A stretch of DNA of 11,534 nt from Deltaproteobacteria bacterium. Its GTDB lineage: Bacteria; Desulfobacterota; DSM-4660; Desulfatiglandales; B25-G16. Positions 7,952-11,534 of the stretch are shown here, one piece after another. The notes beneath the pieces were generated by a model that was not told where the DNA came from, searched no databases, and saw nothing but the letters and a program-made list of their open reading frames with translations. The translations under genes and the position numbers were made by a program. The stretch lies in contig QMLW01000020.1 in assembly GCA_003646935.1 (NCBI GenBank), positions 1 to 11,534 on the forward strand, read 5' to 3'. Position 1 is the first letter of the stretch. Each line of letters begins with the position of its first letter.

Positions 7952-8013
7952 TACAACTTTTTAATGAAATACCTCATTCCGGATCCCGATCCGGGACCGG
8001 TTTGCCTGTGCGT

Positions 8014-8043
8014 TGCCTGACCGCAAGCTATCTCGCTCAGGCA
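8014..8043. repeat. Small inverted repeat before ogg
   Basis: TGCCTGA (8014-8020) and TCAGGCA (8037-8043) are perfect inverted arms around 16 bases. A GGATC/GATCC pair lies just upstream at 7981-7993. The repeat falls inside the longer reading frame that begins at 8002, which argues that translation of ogg starts downstream of it. Confidence 0.4.
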
Positions 8044-8082
8044 GCAATGACGAAACGTCAATACTATCCCGGGGCGATTACG

Positions 8083-8751
8083 ATGAGATCTGTTTTAACG
8101 GGAAACTATAGGCATACCGAGGAAATCATAGTCCTCTATCAGGAAAAGCGGAGAGAGATCTGCCTGCGATTGGAGGAGTTTAAAGGGGTTTGGGACAAGG
8201 GCACAAGGGAGGAGTTATTCGCAGAGCTCGTCTATTGTATTATCACGCCTATGGCACGCGGGAATATGTGTTGTATTGCCGTGGATACCATGGTGAGGAC
8301 CAGGGTATTGTTCACCGGGACCAGGGATCAGATTAAGGCGAGGTTGATCGGGGCTCGATTTATCCACAAAAAGTCAGCCTATATTGTGGAGGCACGGGAG
8401 AAGTTCTTACGTGATGGCTCGGTGTGCTTAAAGTCCATACTCAGTACGATCGATGACGATCAGGAGGCAAGGGAGTGGCTTGTCAATAACGTAAAGGGCA
8501 TAGGCTATAAGGAGGCAAGCCATTTCCTGCGGAACACCGGATTCACCCATGATCTTGCCATCCTCGACAGGCACATTGTACGAAACCTTCACTCCCTCGG
8601 GGTAATAGGGGAGACCCCGGATTCCCTATCCAAGAAACGCTACCTTGATATAGAGAGGAGGATGAGAGAGTTTTCGCATGCAGTTCAAATACCCATGGGC
8701 CATCTCGATTTGCTGCTGTGGTACAAGGAAACAGGTGAGATACTGAAGTAA
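8083..8751 (+). CDS. ogg: 8-oxoguanine DNA glycosylase/AP lyase, archaeal-type Ogg2 family
   Basis: This 222-residue bifunctional base-excision repair enzyme removes 8-oxoguanine from DNA and nicks the resulting abasic site. The helix-hairpin-helix sits at VKGIGYKEASHFLRNTG (about 137-153), with Lys143 as the likely Schiff-base residue. Nineteen residues on, AILDRHIVRNL carries Asp162, the activating aspartate. The C-terminus HLDLLLWYKETGEILK is the typical Ogg2 ending, and the length fits that family (about 200-220). I chose the ATG at 8083, which has GGGG eight bases upstream. The frame is open back to an ATG at 8002, but those 27 codons run through an inverted repeat and lack family similarity; an ATG at 8047 is also possible. 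The gene is divergent from the helicase. Ogg2 is best known from thermophilic archaea and anaerobic or thermophilic bacteria, which hints at lifestyle or transfer. Confidence 0.92.
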   Translation: MRSVLTGNYRHTEEIIVLYQEKRREICLRLEEFKGVWDKGTREELFAELVYCIITPMARGNMCCIAVDTMVRTRVLFTGTRDQIKARLIGARFIHKKSAYIVEAREKFLRDGSVCLKSILSTIDDDQEAREWLVNNVKGIGYKEASHFLRNTGFTHDLAILDRHIVRNLHSLGVIGETPDSLSKKRYLDIERRMREFSHAVQIPMGHLDLLLWYKETGEILK

Positions 8752-8837
8752 ATGGCTAGGTGTAATAAGTTTGACTGAAAGCAGTAAAGCGTTTAGGATG
8801 ATTCAAAAGATCATTAAGGCTAGGCTTGGTCTCTTTC

Positions 8838-8915
8838 ATATAATTTAATTATATAGGGATTTCCTTATCTTAGAGCGGCAAAACCGCGTTATATAAAATC
8901 GGGAAGCGATTTTAT
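8838..8915. promoter_or_regulatory. Cluster of inverted repeats with a consensus -10 upstream of the MNT gene
   Basis: Three inverted repeats follow one another before the MNT start at 8926. They are ATATAATT-T-AATTATAT (8838-8854), GCGG/CCGC (8875-8878 and 8884-8887), and ATAAAATC/GATTTTAT (8893-8900 and 8908-8915). A perfect TATAAT (8839-8844) lies inside the first; the -35 is poor. The arrangement suits a self-repressed toxin-antitoxin promoter. The middle stem might instead be a weak terminator for ogg. Confidence 0.4.
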
Positions 8916-8925
8916 TACTTGAACC

Positions 8926-9248
8926 ATGAGAAATACAGTAAGCGATAAGATATTGAACGGGATTACAAGAAGGATCGTTGAAACAGCGCATCCGCGTAAG
9001 ATCATTTTTTTGGGTCCGCTGAGCGTGGAGAAATAGGGCCAAACAGTGACCTGGACGTGCTTGTAGTAATGCCATCCGGTGTTCATCGACGGAAAACAGC
9101 TCGGTCTATTTACCGTAACCTTATCGGTGTTGGGTTTGCCGTGGATATTATTGTGGTAACTGAGGAAGATATCGAACGCTATAAGGATAACATAGGCATG
9201 GTAGTCAAGCCAGCCCTCGAGCAGGGGAGAATATTGTATGCTAGATGA
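8926..9248 (+). pseudogene. MNT-type nucleotidyltransferase (HEPN/MNT antitoxin), frameshifted
   Basis: Restoring one base gives a 107-residue minimal nucleotidyltransferase of the polymerase-beta fold. GSAERGEIGPNSDLDVLVV holds Gly30-Ser31 and the metal-binding Asp42 and Asp44, and VDIIVV holds a third acidic residue, Asp74. Family members act as antitoxins that AMPylate a HEPN ribonuclease. As written, the ATG at 8926 reads KIIFLGPLSVEK and stops at 9034-9036. The correct frame resumes from 9012 and ends at 9246-9248. The break is in a run of seven T (9005-9011) where eight are needed to encode IIFFGS, so a one-base loss explains it fully. The second-frame stop overlaps the start of the HEPN remnant by 11 bp, as in intact modules. 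A sequencing or assembly error in the T-run, or a phase-variable tract, are alternatives to true decay. Confidence 0.8.
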
Positions 9249-9381
9249 GAAAAACGATCTTGGATCTCCAAATGGCTGGCTGAAACGTGCTAAGAGCAAT
9301 CTGATTCGCGCAAAGCAACCGAAGCATGAAGAGGAGATAAAGAACCTGTTGACCGCCGGAACGTTACCCAACCGCACATAA
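9238..9381 (+). pseudogene. HEPN-domain protein remnant (47 residues)
   Basis: This short frame begins with the ATG overlapping the end of the nucleotidyltransferase frame. Its N-terminus includes NGWLKRAKSNLIRAKQPK, matching the first helix of HEPN toxins (usually WLxRAxSDLxxAK). HEPN proteins are normally about 110-140 residues; this one ends after 47 and lacks the RxxxxH ribonuclease motif of the C-terminal helix, so it cannot be a working toxin. The last 20 residues do not look like the usual second helix, so an internal deletion may have joined two parts. The compound repeat at 9407 begins 26 bp after the stop, so repeat insertion or recombination may have removed the rest. Confidence 0.55.
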
Positions 9382-9406
9382 ACAAATTTGTCCACTCCAA
9401 AAATAG

Positions 9407-9609
9407 TTTTACCGCTAAGGACGCAGAAGATGATATTTTTTCCTTTGCCACTGACGCCGCAGGATAGGCTCCGCTACTTACGGGACAGAGGACGCCGCCA
9501 AAGGAAGAGCAATGTCCTTGCGGGAGGATATCTCTTTTTGTTTTTCGCCCTCTCAGCGAAAAACAAAAAGAGAAATTTCTTTGCGTTCTCCGCGCCTCTG
9601 CGGTGAAAA
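9407..9609. repeat. Compound inverted-repeat element
   Basis: The left end (TTTTACCGCTAAGGACGCAG) and the right end (GCGCCTCTGCGGTGAAAA) are imperfect inverted copies of a CACCGCAGAGG-CGC motif, about 200 bp apart. Ends of this kind flank short non-autonomous repeats in many environmental bacteria (recollection, not a search). The interior holds GGACGCCGCCAAAGG and an exceptional hairpin listed separately. Short open frames here are products of the repeat and have no protein-like features. Confidence 0.55.
9531..9573. repeat. Perfect 18 bp hairpin inside the compound element
   Basis: Positions 9531-9548 and 9556-9573 are perfect reverse complements around the 7-base loop CCTCTCA. The arms are pyrimidine-rich on the left and purine-rich on the right (GCGAAAAACAAAAAGAGA). 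Such a long perfect stem is well beyond chance in a 200 bp stretch. On neither strand does it end in the usual GC stem plus T-run, so I do not call it a terminator. Confidence 0.8.
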
Positions 9610-9706
9610 TAGGGTTGAAAAGGATCCTTCCCCATTCATGATCATAGACCTACCTGCGCTTCACCTTATTCAAGAAAAACGTAACTACTCAGGTAAATAG
9701 GCGGAA

Positions 9707-9750
9707 GGCCCTTCGACAAGCTCATGGCCGTAAGTGAAATCGAACGGCTG
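9707..9750. repeat. Degenerate arm of a CCTTCGACAAGCTCA-type repeat
   Basis: CCCTTCGACAAGCTCATGGC followed by GAACGG resembles one half of a palindromic repeat common in metagenomic bacterial genomes (CCTTCGACAAGCTCAGGG with a nearby GAACGG). Only one arm is seen here, and no clear partner lies within 200 bp. The call rests on recollection of the word. Confidence 0.35.
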
Positions 9751-9925
9751 TCAGGTTCTTTCCCGCTTTGGCCTTCAGTCTAAAAACCTTGTTAATCAGC
9801 TACGTTTGGCAAAACAGATAGGTTACTTGTCCGACCAGGATTCATCCGCCGTCTTTCTGGCGGATTCATCCGTTATTGAACCGAAGATCGTCGAAGCCGA
9901 GAAGGTCCCGAATAGCTTGATTTGA
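9734..9925 (+). pseudogene. Possible remnant of a four-helix-bundle (S23/IVP-like) protein
   Basis: The frame reads SKNLVNQLRLAKQIGYLSDQD (from about 9779) and ends with EAEKVPNSLI. This resembles the C-terminal half of bacterial four-helix-bundle proteins related to those encoded in 23S rRNA intervening sequences (usual form ELETQLELAKRLGYL...MLNGLI). The N-terminal half is missing, and the first dozen codons overlap a repeat arm, so the ATG at 9734 is probably not original. An 11 bp direct repeat, GGATTCATCCG, recurs 24 bp apart (9838-9848 and 9862-9872), suggesting an in-frame duplication of eight codons. There is no ribosome site. Function is most likely lost; chance resemblance remains possible. 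Confidence 0.3.
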
Positions 9926-10141
9926 TTTATGCAAAATCTTAACCTATTTTCCCATCGCTGATATTATCTTAACCTTCAGTCTTCAGTCAAAACACCTTCA
10001 GGCTTACTACGCGAGTAGTCACAATACGGATATTCAAAAAACTTCAAGCCTTATCGAATCTCAGTAAATGGAGATAATACCTAGTTTTATAGGGGGCAGA
10101 ATAAATATTATTAGAAAAAAAGACACAACTATCACTTTTCA
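9926..10141. other. AT-rich spacer without a gene
   Basis: This stretch carries no convincing frame on either strand. It includes CTTCAGTCTTCAGTC (a short tandem CTTCAGT at 9976-9990) and ACTAC-GCGA-GTAGT, a 5 bp stem at about 10006-10019. Base composition is clearly more AT-rich than the left part of the window, in keeping with acquired DNA. I see nothing else in it. Confidence 0.5.
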
Positions 10142-10171
10142 TTGAGTTTTCTAATCATAAGATGTTAAAAT
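10142..10171 (+). promoter_or_regulatory. Possible promoter of the UPF0175/PIN operon
   Basis: TTGAGT (10142-10147), an 18 bp spacer and TAAAAT (10166-10171) match four and five of six sigma70 consensus bases. The -10 lies about 42 bp before the chosen antitoxin start, in AT-rich DNA. It is a motif match only. Confidence 0.4.
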
Positions 10172-10213
10172 ATCAACGTGAACATGAGATTGGGTAAAAG
10201 GGGGGATAAAAAA

Positions 10214-10507
10214 ATGGGGAATATCCAGGCCGTTATAGATTTACCGGAAGAGCTATACCTTGCCCTTTCTGCCTCTGGGTTGACCAAAGAGAAAATAGCC
10301 GGAGAATCTAGGAAGCTTCTCGCACTGCAATGTTTCAAGGAAAAAGTCCTTTCATTGGGTAGGGCGGGTGAACTCTCAGGTCTTTCTAAATGGGATTTCA
10401 TAGAGTATCTTAGCGATAATGATGTTCCGGTTGTTGATTATGATCAGGATGAAATGAAACGGGAGTTTGAAATCGCTGATACCCTCTCGGAAAGGCTCAA
10501 AAAATGA
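10214..10507 (+). CDS. UPF0175 family antitoxin
   Basis: This 97-residue protein is of the UPF0175 type, small helix-turn-helix-containing proteins usually paired with PIN-domain toxins. The start region IQAVIDLPEELYLALSASGL is a typical opening. LLALQCFKEKVLSLGRAGELSGLSKWDFIEYLSDNDVPV (about 47-85) is the core of the family, including the GRAGELSGLSKWDFIE helix-turn-helix-like part. The likely job is to neutralise the adjacent PIN protein and perhaps repress the promoter. I chose the ATG at 10214, which has GGGGGGA seven bases upstream. An earlier ATG at 10178 would add 12 residues (NMRLGKRGDKK) read through that ribosome site and fits less well. The stop overlaps the next start as ATGA. Codon use is AT-leaning compared with the hyu genes. 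Confidence 0.88.
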   Translation: MGNIQAVIDLPEELYLALSASGLTKEKIAGESRKLLALQCFKEKVLSLGRAGELSGLSKWDFIEYLSDNDVPVVDYDQDEMKREFEIADTLSERLKK

Positions 10508-11001
10508 TTGTTGTTAGTGATTCCACAATCCTGATTGGGCTGGTAAAAATAGGAAAATTAGACCTACTCAAAGAAATCTTTTCTAAGGTTTTTATCCCTG
10601 AAGAGGTTTTTAAGGAAGTAGTGGAAAGGGGCAAAGGAAAACCCGGGTCTGAAATCATAAAAGAAGCCGCCTGGATCGAGGCAAAGCCGGTTAAGGACAA
10701 AATACAGGTGGCTTTTCTGCTGGGGAGTCTTGAAAAGGGGGAGGCTGAAGTTCTGGTTTTGGCCAGAGAACTGAAGGCCGATCTAATATTACTGGATGAG
10801 GAAAAGGCCAGAAAGAGCGCCGTCATCGCTGGTTTTGAAATAATGGGATTGCTTGGCCTGTTCATTTTGGCCAAGAACCTCGGCCTAATTCATGAAGTCC
10901 GGCCCCTCGTTGATGAACTCATGATAAAGAAGTTCAGAATCAGTGATAAACTAATTAAGGAAACATTAAGAAAGGCGGGCGAATCGCCTATTAACCGTTA
11001 G
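10504..11001 (+). CDS. PIN-domain (DUF3368-type) toxin, putative ribonuclease
   Basis: This 165-residue protein has the DUF3368 pattern of PIN-like nucleases, presumed metal-dependent RNases acting as toxins. MIVVSDSTILIGLVKIGKLDLL carries the first acidic residue, Asp6. LEKGEAEVLVLARELKADLILLDEEKAR carries Glu80 and/or Glu82 and Asp98. The acidic set expected of an active PIN fold is therefore present, although the more usual LDDxxAR is LDEEKAR here. The hydrophobic segment GLLGLFILAKNLGLI followed by VRPLVDELMIKKFRISDKLI is the common C-terminal half of the family. The ATG lies in the ATGA overlap with the antitoxin stop, so the pair is probably translationally coupled. No frameshift is seen, and the pair appears functional, unlike the neighbouring HEPN/MNT module. 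Confidence 0.88.
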   Translation: MIVVSDSTILIGLVKIGKLDLLKEIFSKVFIPEEVFKEVVERGKGKPGSEIIKEAAWIEAKPVKDKIQVAFLLGSLEKGEAEVLVLARELKADLILLDEEKARKSAVIAGFEIMGLLGLFILAKNLGLIHEVRPLVDELMIKKFRISDKLIKETLRKAGESPINR

Positions 11002-11039
11002 ATCCAGAAAAATGACACATCTTAGAAAGCATGAGTTTG

Positions 11040-11127
11040 GGGACGCCCTTTGGTGCTACAGTTTCAAAATGCCCCTTTGTTGAGGTTCGATCTCGCACCC
11101 CAAAACTGCAGAACTAAAGGGCGTCCC
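11040..11127. repeat. REP-like inverted repeat downstream of the toxin gene
   Basis: Left arm 11040-11065 and right arm 11102-11127 are inverted copies matching at 22 of 26 positions, the outer 12 perfectly (GGGACGCCCTTT and AAAGGGCGTCCC). The loop of 36 bases contains no notable motif. GGGGAC-headed palindromes of this kind are often associated with REP-associated tyrosine (Y1) transposases, but none is visible here. It begins 38 bp after the toxin stop. The loop is too long and there is no T-run, so it is not a typical terminator. Confidence 0.65.
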
Positions 11128-11534
11128 GAATTTTATGAAGTTACACACGTTCCGCACCAACATCCCGAGAGCCGACATGAGCTATTTCACTGGTATGACA
11201 AGTGCGAGGAAATATGGGGAATGTTAGCGTAAGTTACTTTTGTTACCAACAGCCCTCTTTACATTGGTACACGGATTGGGAGTGGTTACCAATAATGAAT
11301 ACCATTTCAGCCGGATTACAGATCTCAGGGTGCAGAACTGGCTAAAATAGACAGCACTGAGATTGGGAACCTTTGTACCCCCTGTGGAAGGTAGGCCTAC
11401 GCCTTAGCCTGAATGCCATTTAGGCTGGCATTTAGATCGACTCCGTCCACTAGGGGACAGCGCCCCGGAGGGTAGAGCCTACAGCTCGGAGAGAGGGTAG
11501 AAACTATGTCTTAGCGAGAATTCCGGCCAATATA
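11128..11534 (+). other. Gene-free right end with consecutive hairpins; possible structured RNA or group II intron 5' part
   Basis: No convincing coding frame exists on either strand, but hairpins are dense. ATCTCAG-gg-TGC (11322-11333) pairs with GCACTGAGAT (11354-11363). AGCCTGAAT (11406-11414) pairs with ATTTAGGCT (11418-11426) over a 3-base loop, or alternatively ATGCC (11413-11417) with GGCAT (11427-11431). CTCCG (11441-11445) pairs with CGGAG (11466-11470), enclosing a GGG/CCC stem, and GAGC (11475-11478) pairs with GCTC (11484-11487). GTAGGC (11391-11396) could pair at long range with GCCTAC (11477-11482). A GTGCGAG at 11202 matches the usual 5' end of group II introns, about 330 bp before the window ends, which would be domain I. 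The intron idea is tentative; structured RNA in general is better supported. Confidence 0.3.

Noticed and set aside
8875..8890. GCGG-caaaa-CCGC as an intrinsic terminator for ogg
   Set aside because: Four base-pair stem followed by GTTATAT rather than a T-run; too weak to call a terminator.
8845..9395. 168-codon minus-strand frame across the HEPN/MNT remnant
   Set aside because: The opposite strand carries the conserved nucleotidyltransferase motif; this frame is long only because it is the complement of that sequence.
9388..9700. Short plus-strand frames across the compound repeat
   Set aside because: They read through inverted-repeat DNA, giving low-complexity peptides rich in K, R and F.
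10497..10874. 125-codon minus-strand frame
   Set aside because: Antisense shadow of the PIN toxin gene; Ser-rich with no motif.
11050..11232. 60-codon plus-strand frame after the toxin gene
   Set aside because: Begins inside the REP-like inverted repeat and has no ribosome site or recognisable similarity.

Overview
The window is bacterial chromosomal DNA of intermediate GC with AT-richer stretches, most likely from an anaerobic, environmental lineage of the Desulfobacterota/Nitrospirota kind. That placement is an inference: an archaeal-type 8-oxoguanine glycosylase (Ogg2 family), a large Ski2-like helicase, a HyuA/HyuB pair, HEPN/MNT and UPF0175/PIN toxin-antitoxin genes, and many short palindromic intergenic repeats. 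No rRNA, tRNA or CRISPR array was seen.

Left part (1-7568, all minus strand). Reading in the direction of transcription, a Ski2-like DExH helicase (7568-4836) is followed by a rhomboid intramembrane protease with an unusual C-terminal DnaJ-type peptide-binding domain (4677-3709). Next come HyuA (3619-1535) and HyuB (1258 to beyond the left edge). HyuA and HyuB form one ATP-dependent hydantoinase/oxoprolinase/carboxylase-type enzyme. The 276 bp between them is filled by a 126 bp dispersed repeat and an imperfect inverted repeat.

Middle (7569-8082). The gap between the helicase and the divergent glycosylase gene holds a second copy of the 126 bp repeat, a palindromic element around 7871-7951, and a smaller hairpin just before the glycosylase start.

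Right part (8083-11534, plus strand). An intact Ogg2 glycosylase/lyase (8083-8751) is followed by a decayed HEPN/MNT module. The nucleotidyltransferase is broken by a one-base loss in a T7 run, and the overlapping HEPN gene is cut to 47 codons. Beyond these lie a compound inverted repeat with a perfect 18 bp hairpin, a possible remnant of a four-helix-bundle protein, and an AT-rich spacer. An apparently intact UPF0175 antitoxin and PIN-domain (DUF3368) toxin operon with a 4 bp overlap comes next. The last 530 bp has no gene. It holds a REP-like inverted repeat and a run of consecutive hairpins that looks like structured RNA, possibly the 5' part of a group II intron.

Overall, housekeeping and metabolic genes on the left meet a repeat-rich accessory region on the right. 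The observations most worth checking are the rhomboid-DnaJ fusion, the duplicated repeat sitting just upstream of two genes, the frameshifted MNT antitoxin, and the structured right end.
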